A DNA stretch of 64,000 nucleotides from Acholeplasma equifetale ATCC 29724 (GCF_000687735.1 NZ_JHXL01000001.1:186001-250000); one strand, 5' to 3'. Shown: positions 46,707-56,105, counted from the stretch's first letter. Numbers and translations: made by a program. Notes: generated by a model from the letters alone, not told the origin.

Positions 46707-47909
46707 ATGTTATTATCACTTTCACTTATGATTTTAGTAGGTTTAACCTTATCTGAAATATTTAAAAAATTAAGAATACCACATATTATCGGATATATTA
46801 TAACTGGTATTTTACTAGGACCATTTGTTCTTAATTTAATTGATATCAATATACTTAATATCTCAGCTGATTTAAGACAAATTGCATTAATTGTTATATT
46901 ACTTAGAGCAGGATTATCACTTAATATCGAAGATTTAAAAAGAATAGGAAGACCAGCATTATTTATGGCATTTATACCTGCAACATTTGAAATTGTAGGT
47001 ATAGTTATATTAGGGTCACTTCTATTTAATTTAACACTTGTTGATTCACTTATATTAGGATCAATTTTAGCTGCTGTTTCTCCTGCTGTCGTAATTCCTA
47101 AAATGTTAAAATTGATGGAAGAAAACAAAGGTACTGAAAAAAAGATTCCTCAATTAATTTTATCAGGTGCTTCTGTTGATGATATCTATGTTATTGTACT
47201 TTTTACATCTTTTATATCATTTTCTTCAGAAGGTACTGCTTCAATTATGACTTTCATTAGTCTACCAATCTCAATTTTATTAGGAACTTTAATAGGGATT
47301 ATTGTTGGTTATTTACTAAATATATCATTTAAAAAATATCATGTAAGAGATACTTTAAAGGTGTTATTTATTCTAAGTATATCCTTCTTACTTGTTGTTT
47401 TCGAAAAAGCAAACATCATTCCTTTTTCAGGTTTAATTGCTGTTATGTCATTAGGTATTACAATACTTGCTAAATATCAGGATTTAGCTCAAAGACTTGT
47501 CAAAAAATATGAAAAAGTTTGGATATTCTCAGAATTATTACTATTTATATTAGTAGGTGCTGCAGTAGATATTACTTTAATACCAAATATTGGTTTTACT
47601 GCAATCATTATGATATTTGGTGCTTTAATTTTTAGAGCTATTGGTGTTTACATATCATTACTTAAAACAGATTTAAATTATAAAGAACGATTATTTGTAA
47701 TAATTTCGTATATTCCAAAAGCTACAGTACAAGCATCAATCGGATCAATTCCATTATCTTTAGGTTTGAATCAAGGTTCATTCATGCTAACAGTTGCTGT
47801 ATTAGCTATATTACTTACAGCACCTCTTGGAGCATTTTTAATTGACTTAACAAATCGTTTGCTATTAACAATCAATATAGAAGAAAAAAGTGTTAGTTCA
47901 AAGGACTAA
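46707..47909 (+). CDS. CPA2-type cation:proton antiporter under fluoride control
   Basis: A 400-residue membrane protein with about 12 helices of the Na+/H+ exchanger (KefB/GerN-like) family. Recognisable blocks are LRIPHIIGYIITGILLGPFVL, LSLNIEDLKR, AAVSPAVVIPKML and SGASVDDIYVIVLF, with a conserved acidic pair. There is no C-terminal TrkA-N domain. The frame opens at TTG 46695, but GGAGG fits the ATG at 46707. The fluoride riboswitch implies a role in fluoride stress, perhaps by restoring pH when HF enters, or by exporting fluoride. Confidence 0.9.
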   Translation: MLLSLSLMILVGLTLSEIFKKLRIPHIIGYIITGILLGPFVLNLIDINILNISADLRQIALIVILLRAGLSLNIEDLKRIGRPALFMAFIPATFEIVGIVILGSLLFNLTLVDSLILGSILAAVSPAVVIPKMLKLMEENKGTEKKIPQLILSGASVDDIYVIVLFTSFISFSSEGTASIMTFISLPISILLGTLIGIIVGYLLNISFKKYHVRDTLKVLFILSISFLLVVFEKANIIPFSGLIAVMSLGITILAKYQDLAQRLVKKYEKVWIFSELLLFILVGAAVDITLIPNIGFTAIIMIFGALIFRAIGVYISLLKTDLNYKERLFVIISYIPKATVQASIGSIPLSLGLNQGSFMLTVAVLAILLTAPLGAFLIDLTNRLLLTINIEEKSVSSKD

Positions 47910-47918
47910 CACTTTTTA
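47886..47918. terminator. Bidirectional terminator between antiporter and mgtC-family gene
   Basis: AAAAAGTGTTAGTTC pairs with GGACTAACACTTTTT (one T-G pair) around a 3-base loop. A and T runs flank it for both strands, and it overlaps the antiporter stop. Confidence 0.9.
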
Positions 47919-48641
47919 TTACATTTCTTCAATATAGTTTACGTATTCTAATGTTCTTAATGCTTCAATAATTTCTTTATGTGTTTTAAATTTCTTTAAT
48001 TCTTCTTTTACAATCGATACTGAAACTGAATAAACACTTAATCCTGAATTTACGTATGCAGGATTAGATTCAATTCCATCAATTCTTAAACCTAATTCTC
48101 GAATAATAGTTGAAAAATCTTTTAAGAAACTTACACTTTTTAATTCAAGATGAAACTCAAAATGATTTGAACGATTTTTAAAATAAATTTCAAGTGGTGG
48201 TAATAAAGACAATACTGCTACAAATGCAACAAATGTAAATATTAAAACTGTATAATAACCAGTTCCCACTAATAAACCTAACGCACCTGTAACACAAAGT
48301 GCAACTGATGTTGTAAGTCCTTTAATTTGACTTTTTGAACTATATAACAATGTATTAGAACTAATAATAGCAATACCTACTGTTGTCGTAGCAGCAATTA
48401 ACCACCCTTGTCCACCTGTTAGTTCAACTAAAACTAAATCAATAATCATTGCAAGTGTTGAACCTAAAGATACTAGAATAAATGTTCTAATTCCTGCTGC
48501 ATGTCGTTTATTCGTTCTTTCAAAACCAATTATCGCAGCAAGAACAATCGATAATGAAATTCTAAAAATGATACTCCAAACATTCAATTCTGTAGACCAA
48601 GTGCCTAAAAGTTTACCAATTGGATCATTTAGTATATTCAT
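47919..48641 (-). CDS. MgtC/SapB family membrane protein
   Basis: A 240-residue protein. Four to five helices make up the MgtC domain, with the signature GFERTNKRHAAGIRTFILVSLGSTLAM, then a C-terminal soluble domain of about 80 residues resembling the ACT-like domain of long MgtC proteins. MgtC proteins affect Mg2+ tolerance and F-type ATPase activity. AGGAGGTG precedes the ATG. It is 14 bases after the second antiporter, so the two form an operon for ion and pH homeostasis. Confidence 0.92.
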   Translation of the reverse strand: MNILNDPIGKLLGTWSTELNVWSIIFRISLSIVLAAIIGFERTNKRHAAGIRTFILVSLGSTLAMIIDLVLVELTGGQGWLIAATTTVGIAIISSNTLLYSSKSQIKGLTTSVALCVTGALGLLVGTGYYTVLIFTFVAFVAVLSLLPPLEIYFKNRSNHFEFHLELKSVSFLKDFSTIIRELGLRIDGIESNPAYVNSGLSVYSVSVSIVKEELKKFKTHKEIIEALRTLEYVNYIEEM

Positions 48642-48655
48642 AGATTACACACCTC

Positions 48656-50092
48656 CTATTTTCTTATAAATCCTGTTTTTTGAACTTGAGAATAATACTT
48701 TTCTGCTTCTTCTGTAAATGCTATTTCTTCTTGTTTAAGGCTTTGTTCATGTTTTGGAATTCTTTGTTGAATGTCATTAATTCGATCAATCAATTCCTCA
48801 AGTGGTGTCTTAATTGTTCCATCTTCCTTAACTAATGGTACTTCTGTTAAATCTTCGAGTTTATTTGAGTATGATTTAGACAAGTATAATGATAATTTAG
48901 CACATGCTGGACCAATTAGTTCATAAAGTACACTAGACGCAAGAATAATTGTTTCTAACGTTGTACCTGCTTCTCCACCTAATGCTCTAGCACCTAATGC
49001 AGCAAGCCCAATTGCAACCCCAGCTTGTGGTATTAACGCTAACCCTAAATAATTCTTAACTTCTTTAGATTTTTTAACACTTGCTGATCCTAAATAAGCA
49101 CCAACATATTTACCAAGAATTCTTACAATAAAGTATACAATACCAATTACAACTAATGGTACTGCACCTGAAAATGTAGATGTATTTACAAGTGCATCCA
49201 ATTTGAAATTAGCACCAGATCTAACAAAGAAAATTAACAATATTGGAGGTGTAAAGTAATTTAGTTGTTTAAATAATTTATCATCGTCTGTTAAATTGAT
49301 ATAAACAGTACCCATTGACATACATCCTAATAATGGAGATACATCGAATAAAGCACATATACCACAGAACATAAATATTAATGCGAGTGAAACAATTAAA
49401 CGATTATCATTAGATCTTTTTTGTGTCATAAAAAGTTTCATAATAAACCCAAATAGTCCACCTAATGCGACAATTCCAATGTTTGTAATAATTGGAATAA
49501 TGATAGAACCAATACTTACAGCTTCTCCACTATGAGATGCAATTGCAACAGAAATTGCAAGACTATATGCAACCAAACCAACAACATCGTCTAAGGCAAC
49601 AACTTGAATTAACGTATCAACAAAGTCACCTTTTGCACCTGTTTGGCGAATAGTCATCATAGTTGATGCTGGAGCAGTTGCAGCAGCTAGTGCAGCTAAT
49701 ACAATACTAAATGCTAAATCCATTCTTAATACAAAGAATGTAACCAAGAATATTAATAGTGATGCCATCAATGATTCAAATATCGTAATGACTACTACTT
49801 TAGAACCATTTTTCTTTAAAACGGATAATTTAAAATATTCTCCTGTTGTAAATGCGATAAATGCTAATGCAATATCTGCTAAAAAATCCATACCACTAAC
49901 AACTGTTTGTGGTACTAAATTTAAAACATAAGGTCCAATTAAAATACCTGTAACAATATAAGCAGTAACATTTGGAAGTTTTAATTTTTTAGTCAATCTA
50001 GTCATTAGAAAACCTAAAAACAACATTAAGCCTAATGACATAATGATAATTGCAACATTTGATGTTATCCCTAACTTTTCATAAATGTTCAT
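48656..50092 (-). CDS. CPA2-type cation:proton antiporter with C-terminal cytosolic tail
   Basis: A 478-residue antiporter of the same superfamily as the fluoride-controlled one but not a close copy. KLKLPNVTAYIVTGILIGPYVLNL, AAATAPASTMMTIRQ and VVALDDVVGLVAY (conserved DD) are visible across about 12 helices. A charged tail of about 70 residues with predicted coiled-coil character (ELIDRINDIQQRIPKHE) ends the protein. AGAGGG precedes the ATG. It is in an operon with the mgtC-family gene. Confidence 0.92.
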   Translation of the reverse strand: MNIYEKLGITSNVAIIIMSLGLMLFLGFLMTRLTKKLKLPNVTAYIVTGILIGPYVLNLVPQTVVSGMDFLADIALAFIAFTTGEYFKLSVLKKNGSKVVVITIFESLMASLLIFLVTFFVLRMDLAFSIVLAALAAATAPASTMMTIRQTGAKGDFVDTLIQVVALDDVVGLVAYSLAISVAIASHSGEAVSIGSIIIPIITNIGIVALGGLFGFIMKLFMTQKRSNDNRLIVSLALIFMFCGICALFDVSPLLGCMSMGTVYINLTDDDKLFKQLNYFTPPILLIFFVRSGANFKLDALVNTSTFSGAVPLVVIGIVYFIVRILGKYVGAYLGSASVKKSKEVKNYLGLALIPQAGVAIGLAALGARALGGEAGTTLETIILASSVLYELIGPACAKLSLYLSKSYSNKLEDLTEVPLVKEDGTIKTPLEELIDRINDIQQRIPKHEQSLKQEEIAFTEEAEKYYSQVQKTGFIRK

Positions 50093-50221
50093 AAATAATC
50101 CCTCTTTTATAAATACTTTATTACAATTATTATTAATTATCTCACATCTATATCATAAAGTAAAATAATTTTTTATTAGGTATATATAATTTATTCTTAT
50201 AGTATGAAAACAATTGATAAT

Positions 50222-50252
50222 AAAAAAACTTAACTTTTGAATGTTAAGTTTT
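50222..50252 (-). terminator. Terminator of the GT8 gene
   Basis: On the minus strand AAAACTTAAC pairs with GTTAAGTTTT around eight bases and continues into T. Confidence 0.85.
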
Positions 50253-51042
50253 AATGAATACGATATTGATCATAAAATGGTTTTAAAATACCACGATAAT
50301 TATCTTTCCAAGGCTTATTACGTCCTAAATAATGAATGATAATTGTATTCTCTTTGACCCAATGCATATCAATTTTTTTTCGATGTTTTAAATTATATAG
50401 TGTAATAGCTCTATCTGATAAGTTATATTTAAGCGCATCAACAGTGATAATACGATTACCATATAATGCATTAATAATATCCTGGTCAGGTAATGTTAAT
50501 ACATATTTTTTATTTTTGATAAATGTATATATATCTGTTGATTTTATTACTTTTCGCATTTCCTTTAAATTCATCAATAGTACACCGGTATTAATATATT
50601 GATAATTTTTACGTGCACCATTTTTAACTTGATTAAATCTTAATAAAAAACCTTTAATATTTGACGAACCAACAAAAAGATTATCATACATTTCCATTTG
50701 ATAAAGTTCATCTAAATTTCCTTTTACAATGATATCAGGATCTAAATATAAAATTTTATCAATTGATTCTGGAAGTAATTGAGCAGCAAAAAGTCTATAA
50801 TATATAACTCTAGGATATCTTTTTGAAATTGGAGCACCCTTTAAATCCTCATCAGTAATATTAATTACTTCAAAATGATGTTCATACATTAAAAATTTTT
50901 TATATTTAGTAATATCCTCATCTTTTACGTCATTTGAAATAATATAGATTTGATGATTCCCAGGATTATCGGTTTCAAGTGAGCGAATTGTTTCAAACAC
51001 ATGAACCAAATAATTATTATTTGTCGTAAATAAAATATTCAT
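50251..51042 (-). CDS. Family 8 glycosyltransferase
   Basis: A 263-residue GT-A glycosyltransferase. NILFTTNNNYLVHVFETIRSL starts the nucleotide-binding fold, ILYLDPDIIVKGNLDELY holds the DxD metal motif, and INTGVLLMNLKEMR, PDQDIINALYG and IIHYLGRNKPW are GT8 landmarks. It is soluble and adds a sugar (glucose or galactose in relatives) to a lipid or glycan acceptor. In a wall-less cell a glycolipid or capsule is the likely target. AGGAGG precedes the ATG. Confidence 0.93.
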   Translation of the reverse strand: MNILFTTNNNYLVHVFETIRSLETDNPGNHQIYIISNDVKDEDITKYKKFLMYEHHFEVINITDEDLKGAPISKRYPRVIYYRLFAAQLLPESIDKILYLDPDIIVKGNLDELYQMEMYDNLFVGSSNIKGFLLRFNQVKNGARKNYQYINTGVLLMNLKEMRKVIKSTDIYTFIKNKKYVLTLPDQDIINALYGNRIITVDALKYNLSDRAITLYNLKHRKKIDMHWVKENTIIIHYLGRNKPWKDNYRGILKPFYDQYRIH

Positions 51043-51190
51043 GAAATCCTCCTAAATAATCCTGCCTACTATTCATTTTTTTAGTTCACTTACTTATCCA
51101 TATTATAGGTTAATAAAGGGGGAAAGTCTACTGAGTTTATAATATTTAAATCTATTTTTTTATTTCATTACTATTATTAAACTAAAATAA

Positions 51191-51216
51191 AAAAAACTTG
51201 AAACAAGTGTTTCAAG
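51191..51216 (-). terminator. Terminator of the DUF2238-like gene
   Basis: On the minus strand CTTGAAAC pairs with GTTTCAAG around four bases and continues into eight T. The TGA stop lies in the stem. Confidence 0.88.
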
Positions 51217-51979
51217 CTTTTAAAATTTGACTTTCTTCTTCTAAAACATTTTCTTTATTTGCGCTTGTTTGAAGTGATTGAAATAACCAGTAATTTTTAT
51301 TTTTTAGCGATATAAATCCTAACGTTGATGCAATTAATGCACCAATTGAGTCAATGATTAAATCTTTCATTGTATCACTTAAAGCCTCATGTCCAGTTAG
51401 AATAGTACCATCTGCTGTCATGTATTTTTGCATATTAAAACCTAATAATCCATCAACTGAAAATTCATATATTTCCCATAACATTCCAATCATACATGAA
51501 AAACAAAATGCAAACAATGCAACAAAAAATGGTGATAAATTTAATAAAAGTTTTGAATCCTTATTTAAATAGTCAATAACTAAAAATCCAAATAACCCTG
51601 TCATAATACTACTTAAAAAATGTAATATACTATCCCAATATGGTACTAAGTAGTAAAAACTTCTTACTTCACCTAAAAAAATCGCACAATGCAAAAATAT
51701 TAAGTATGTAATAAATAAAAATGAGGGTATTTCAATTTTAAATTTCTTTTCTAAAAAAGATGGTATATGAACAACAATAACACCTAATACACACTGAACT
51801 AACATAAGCATATAATCAGCACGTGAATGAATAACAGTTGTACCATCAGTATCTACTAAATCTCCAATGATAAATCGTATCAATATATAAATAATAGTTG
51901 CAATAAGACTCGCGATCACATAAATATAAAGTCCAACAGCAACTTTTTCTTTTTTCGATAACTTCTTTTTATTAGACAT
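51212..51979 (-). CDS. DUF2238-like multi-pass membrane protein
   Basis: About 255 residues with six to seven helices. WDSILHFLSS, GMLWEIYEFSVDGLLG and LSDTMKDLIIDSIGAL contain the conserved acidic and His residues that resemble the DUF2238 (YjdF) membrane family. Function is unknown. The frame opens at GTG 51988, but AAAGGTG fits the ATG at 51979. It is monocistronic. The family call rests on remembered motif patterns and is tentative. Confidence 0.7.
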   Translation of the reverse strand: MSNKKKLSKKEKVAVGLYIYVIASLIATIIYILIRFIIGDLVDTDGTTVIHSRADYMLMLVQCVLGVIVVHIPSFLEKKFKIEIPSFLFITYLIFLHCAIFLGEVRSFYYLVPYWDSILHFLSSIMTGLFGFLVIDYLNKDSKLLLNLSPFFVALFAFCFSCMIGMLWEIYEFSVDGLLGFNMQKYMTADGTILTGHEALSDTMKDLIIDSIGALIASTLGFISLKNKNYWLFQSLQTSANKENVLEEESQILKA

Positions 51980-52219
51980 GTATATCACACCTTTTTAGAA
52001 TTGAAACTACAATTTAATGTAACATAAATGATATTACTTTGTAAAATTATTTATGTTTAATGCCATAAATATGTGATTTTTATATAACATAATTAATAAC
52101 CAATAGTTATTGATTTAACTCGTTTTTGTTAATTCTTCAAAATGATAGCGTTTTTAATACTATATTTTCTTAATTTTAAGGATAGTAACGTTATAATTAA
52201 CTTAAAGAGGTGTATATAT

Positions 52220-53710
52220 ATGAGTCAAGATATTAAATTTATATTACGTGAGAAAGATTGGCGTAATGGTGCATTAGTTTATCAAGTCTTAGTTGATCGA
52301 TTTAATCCATCAAATGATTTAGAACTAAGAAAAGATTTATATCAATATCCAAAAAAATTAAGAAGTTGGAATGAATTACCTAAACCAGGTAAATTTTTAG
52401 AAGATGTTAGATATTGGTCTCACGAACTTGATTATTGGGGTGGTAATTTAAAAGGTTTAATTGAAAAACTCGATTATATCATTAATTTAGGTGTGAACGT
52501 TTTATATTTAAATCCAATATTTGAATCTTTATCTAATCATAAATATGATGCTTCAGACTATCTAGAAATATCTAAAGAATATGGATCTAAAGAAGATTTA
52601 AAATTATTAATTGATAAAATTCATGAAAATCAAATGAAGATTATGCTTGATGGTGTATTTAATCACGTCGGTGTATCCAATCCTTTATTCCAAAAAGCTT
52701 CAAAAGGGGAAGCTTATCAAGATTTTTTTGACTTTAATGAGAAATATCCTTATGGCGTAAGACTTTGGGCAGATGCTCCAAGTTTACCTGAACTGAATTT
52801 AGAAAGCGAAAATGTAAAAAGTTACATTTATAAAGCTAAAGATTCTGTAATTCGTAGCTATTTAAATTTAGGTATAGATGGTTGGCGATTAGATGTTGCT
52901 TTTGATTTAGGTTTTAATATTTTAAAAGATTTAAGAGATTATGCAAGAAATGAAAAAGAAGACGTCATGATTGTAGGTGAAATATGGAACTATCCAAAAG
53001 ATTGGTTGAAATCTATTGATGGTGTGATGAATTTCACATTTAGACAAATCATCTTAAGTTTATTATCACAAGAAATATCAACTAAAAAAGCTATTGAAAT
53101 GATTAGTGAAGTAATAGGTGATTCAGATTATGATGGCCTTTTAAAATCTTGGAATGTTCTAGACAATCATGATGTTCCACGCTTAAAAAATCTTATACCT
53201 GATGAAGCACTCCAAAAAATAGCTCAAGTACTTCAATTTACACTTCCTGGTTCTCCTAATCTTTATTATGGTACTGAACTAGGTATGGATGGTGGTGGTG
53301 ATCCGTTAAATCGTGCACCTATGCGTTGGGATTTATTAAATGATGAAAACGAAACTTTCAACTGGATAAAGTCATTAATCAATCTACATAAGTCAGAAAG
53401 AGCTTTAAGAGTAGGTGACTTTATACCGATTTTTGCTAATGATTTATTAGTATTCATGCGTGTTACAGGACGTGTTGAGGATACTTGTATCATAGCAATA
53501 AATCCAAGTGATAAAACTATGAAAGAAACTGTTTTACTTAAAGATTCAAGACTAATGAACTACTCAAGATTCAAAATTCTTTTAGGTGATGTTGAACCTC
53601 TAAGTTTAAGATCAGGATTAATTACATTAGGTCTAAAAGCTAAATCATTTGTAATCTTTAAACCAGACATTGAACCAGAAAAAAGTTATACACCATATAA
53701 AAGAGTATAA
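52220..53710 (+). CDS. GH13 alpha-amylase family glycosidase
   Basis: About 496 residues of GH13, similar to neopullulanase or cyclomaltodextrinase but without an N-terminal carbohydrate-binding domain. The conserved regions appear in order: DGVFNHVG, GWRLDVAFD (nucleophile Asp), VGEIWN (acid Glu) and VLDNHDV (third Asp). There is no signal peptide, so it acts inside the cell on maltodextrins. The frame runs from 52142, but AGAGGTG is placed for the ATG at 52220. TATAAT at 52192-52197 is a likely -10. Confidence 0.93.
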   Translation: MSQDIKFILREKDWRNGALVYQVLVDRFNPSNDLELRKDLYQYPKKLRSWNELPKPGKFLEDVRYWSHELDYWGGNLKGLIEKLDYIINLGVNVLYLNPIFESLSNHKYDASDYLEISKEYGSKEDLKLLIDKIHENQMKIMLDGVFNHVGVSNPLFQKASKGEAYQDFFDFNEKYPYGVRLWADAPSLPELNLESENVKSYIYKAKDSVIRSYLNLGIDGWRLDVAFDLGFNILKDLRDYARNEKEDVMIVGEIWNYPKDWLKSIDGVMNFTFRQIILSLLSQEISTKKAIEMISEVIGDSDYDGLLKSWNVLDNHDVPRLKNLIPDEALQKIAQVLQFTLPGSPNLYYGTELGMDGGGDPLNRAPMRWDLLNDENETFNWIKSLINLHKSERALRVGDFIPIFANDLLVFMRVTGRVEDTCIIAINPSDKTMKETVLLKDSRLMNYSRFKILLGDVEPLSLRSGLITLGLKAKSFVIFKPDIEPEKSYTPYKRV

Positions 53711-53738
53711 AAAAGGTAACCGCACGGTTACCTTTTTC
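53711..53738 (+). terminator. Terminator of the GH13 gene
   Basis: AAAAGGTAACC pairs with GGTTACCTTTT around four bases and continues into T. Confidence 0.9.
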
Positions 53739-53739
53739 G

Positions 53740-53874
53740 TTAAACATTTTCGAATTGTGAATTGTAAAGTTCAGCATAGAATCCATTCTTACTTAATAAT
53801 GATTCATGATTTCCTTGTTCGATAATATCAGCATTTTTAATCATCGCACGTGCGATAGTTATTTGTTGTTTTAT
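53740..53874 (-). pseudogene. Remnant of a multidrug-type ABC exporter ATPase C-terminus
   Basis: On the minus strand the frame reads IKQQITIARAMIKNAD and then directly IIEQGNHESLLSKNGFYAELYNSQFENV and stop. In exporters of the MsbA/LmrA type, QRITIARAxxKNAD is followed by the Walker B/D-loop LDEATSALD and about 50 further residues before IIEQGxHxELL. Those residues are missing here, so this fragment is both 5'-truncated (an in-frame TGA lies at 53878) and internally deleted. There is no start or promoter. Confidence 0.85.
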
Positions 53875-53908
53875 AAGTCATATATTTTAGAAAATATAGT
53901 CTTCTTTT

Positions 53909-54646
53909 TTATTCCAATAAACTATGATTTAAAATGTTCTCTAAGTTATCACGAATGATAAGTTTTGCATATAAATCATATGGTGTTTTACTTTTATTAA
54001 TAATAACTAGATTACTACCTTTAAAATAGGTTACTAATCCAGCAGCTGGATTTACTAGTAAAGATGTTCCAACAACTATTAATAGATCAGCATGTTCAAT
54101 ATGATAAATTGAATCTTCAAGTGTTTTTTCATTAAGCGGTTCTTCATATAGTATAACATTAGGTTTAATAATTCCACCACATGAGCATTTTGGAATATCC
54201 TTACTATTCATCACATAATCAATTGAATAAGCTTTATCACATTTTATACAATGATTTTGATAAATTGATCCATGAAGTTCTATGACATTTTTACTTTTTG
54301 CTTTTTGATGTAATCCATCAATATTTTGTGTAATAACGGCTTTAACATTTGGAATTTTTGAAATCATTTCATGTGCTATATTAGGTTTAGCATCTAAATA
54401 AATCATTTTATTTTTATAAAAATCATAAAAAGTTTTTGGATTTTTCATAAAAAATGAGTGTGATAAAATACGTTCTGGTGATAATTCACTATTTTTGTCA
54501 CTGTAAATGCCACTAGAACTTCTAAAATCAGGAATACCAGAAGGTACTGATATACCTGCCCCTGTTAAAAATACAATATAATGACTATTTTTTATCATAT
54601 TTTTTAATTCTAACTTTTTATCAATCATCTTCATCACTTCTTTCAT
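53909..54646 (-). CDS. Sir2-family NAD-dependent protein deacylase
   Basis: A 245-residue sirtuin. FLTGAGISVPSGIPDFRS binds NAD, TQNIDGLHQKA follows, and the catalytic His is in ELHGSIYQ. The zinc cysteines are CIKC and CSC. VVGTSLLVNPAAGL closes the Rossmann part. It removes acyl groups from protein lysines. AGGTG lies five bases before the ATG at 54646. A later ATG (54628) is an alternative. Confidence 0.93.
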   Translation of the reverse strand: MKEVMKMIDKKLELKNMIKNSHYIVFLTGAGISVPSGIPDFRSSSGIYSDKNSELSPERILSHSFFMKNPKTFYDFYKNKMIYLDAKPNIAHEMISKIPNVKAVITQNIDGLHQKAKSKNVIELHGSIYQNHCIKCDKAYSIDYVMNSKDIPKCSCGGIIKPNVILYEEPLNEKTLEDSIYHIEHADLLIVVGTSLLVNPAAGLVTYFKGSNLVIINKSKTPYDLYAKLIIRDNLENILNHSLLE

Positions 54647-54704
54647 GAAACACCTATAGCTATCCTATATAGTATACATCTATATGCTTAATTATTCAAA
54701 AATA

Positions 54705-54731
54705 TAAAAAATACCATGACAAGTGGTATTT
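54705..54731 (-). terminator. Terminator of the SDR gene
   Basis: On the minus strand AAATACCA pairs with TGGTATTT around seven bases and continues into T, 26 bases after the SDR stop. Confidence 0.82.
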
Positions 54732-54756
54732 AAATTTGACTTATCATGAATGATGA

Positions 54757-55467
54757 TTATTTTTTATTATAAGACCAACCAAAATCATTATGATAAATCA
54801 TTCGTTTTGTCATCCCACCATCTATACAAATGTTTTCACCAGTAATAAACCCTGCTTTATCAGAACATAAAAACATAACCATTTCTGCGATATCATTTGG
54901 TGTGCCTATTCTTCCTGCAGGATGTTGAATATGATCTACTCTTGAATACTCATTTTGAGTTGTGTTAATCCATCCAGGAGATATTGAATTAACTCTAACA
55001 CGACCACTTAGTGATATTGCTAGTGCATGTGTTAATGCTGAAATACCACCTTTAGCTGCCGTGTAACTTTCAGTGTTAGGTTGACTTTGACGATCTCTTG
55101 AAGATGCGATATTTATAATTGATGCATTTTCAGAAAAATATTTATTAAATAATTTTGTTAAGTAAAAAGGTGCTACGACACCAACAGCTAATGCATTTTG
55201 AAAATCCTCGTATGATGAATCTTCAATACCATGAGTTTGTGGTGGTGCATTATTAATTAAAAAGTCAATATTACCAAAATCATGAATCACTTTTGATGCA
55301 AACTTTTCCAAGACTTCCTTTTGACCCATATCACCAACAAAATAAGGGTTATCTTTTACATCAATAATTGCTACTTTAGCTCCTAATGAAATAAATTTTT
55401 CGACGATTGCTTTACCAATTCCGCTTGCTCCGCCTGTTACAACAGCTATTTTATCTTTAAATACCAT
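54757..55467 (-). CDS. Short-chain dehydrogenase/reductase
   Basis: A 236-residue classical SDR. The nucleotide motif is TGGASGIGKA (11-20), NNAPPQ stands in for the NNAG motif, Ser is in NIASSRDRQ, and the catalytic pair YTAAK is near 150. SPGWINT and ICIDGGMTKRM are near the end. It resembles FabG-type or sugar dehydrogenases. The substrate is unknown. AAGGAG precedes the ATG. Confidence 0.92.
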   Translation of the reverse strand: MVFKDKIAVVTGGASGIGKAIVEKFISLGAKVAIIDVKDNPYFVGDMGQKEVLEKFASKVIHDFGNIDFLINNAPPQTHGIEDSSYEDFQNALAVGVVAPFYLTKLFNKYFSENASIINIASSRDRQSQPNTESYTAAKGGISALTHALAISLSGRVRVNSISPGWINTTQNEYSRVDHIQHPAGRIGTPNDIAEMVMFLCSDKAGFITGENICIDGGMTKRMIYHNDFGWSYNKK

Positions 55468-55631
55468 TTTCTACTCCTTAATTATTTTTTATGATAAATC
55501 TTGACACTTTTAGTGGTTCTCATTAATATTTTAACAATTTATTTATAAGACAGTAATACCACATTCTATTATTATTGAATTTTCATTTATAGGATGCTAA
55601 TGTATTGATATAAATTGAAAAGGACTTTTAT

Positions 55632-56063
55632 ATGAAAACATTAGCAAAAATTAGTTTTTTATAGCATTTTAGGTTTATTACTTGGTATTTTTATAGAGAA
55701 TTTACCAAATTAAATGATTTTACTGGTCAAACAGTATTAGGAGGGTTACATACTCACGTCTTGGTATTAGGTACCTTATTCTTTTTATTAGTGTTGTTAT
55801 TTGAAAAACATTTTAAACTTATCATTCAAACAAAAACATATAAAATGTTCTTAATTGTTTATAATATCGGTTTAATTTCTTTAGTTATAATGATGGGGGT
55901 TCGTGGTGTTTTTGAAGTATTAAGTACAAATTTACCTAATGCAGGCGATATCACAATTTCATGGTTGGCAGGTATAAATCATATGATTATGGCAGCAGGT
56001 ATTGTAAAATTCTTCATGATTTTAATTAAGCAAATTGACAATATCGAAAAAGAAAATCAATAA
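55632..56063 (+). pseudogene. DUF2871-like membrane protein gene with two compensating frameshifts
   Basis: AAGGA and an ATG at 55632 open MKTLAKISF, then TAG at 55662-55664 stops the frame. Removing one T from the run at 55655-55660 restores YSILGLLLGIF, and adding one T to the run at 55688-55692 restores YREFTKLNDFTGQTVLGGLHTHVLVLG, which joins the intact remainder (four-helix protein, LVLLFEKHF, MMGVRGVFEVL). The result would be a complete small DUF2871-type membrane protein of about 143 residues. Either this is a pseudogene, or the homopolymers are misread, or slippage restores the frame. Confidence 0.78.
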
Positions 56064-56067
56064 AATA

Positions 56068-56098
56068 AAACCAGAACTTTTACGTTCTGGTTTATTTT
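56068..56098. terminator. Terminator between the DUF2871-like gene and the ZIP gene
   Basis: AAACCAGAAC pairs with GTTCTGGTTT around six bases, followed by TATTTTTT. The A-rich left flank also suits the convergent minus strand. Confidence 0.85.
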
Positions 56099-56105
56099 TT
56101 AAAAA

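Noticed and set aside
46679-47128. Minus-strand ORF of 149 residues opposite the antiporter
   Set aside because: It is the complement of a clear 12-helix protein with the fluoride riboswitch in front. Codon pattern and lack of start signals mark it as a shadow.
46707-50092. Recent duplication of the two antiporters
   Set aside because: The two proteins share only superfamily motifs, differ in length and C-terminal tail, and lie in opposite orientation with different regulation.
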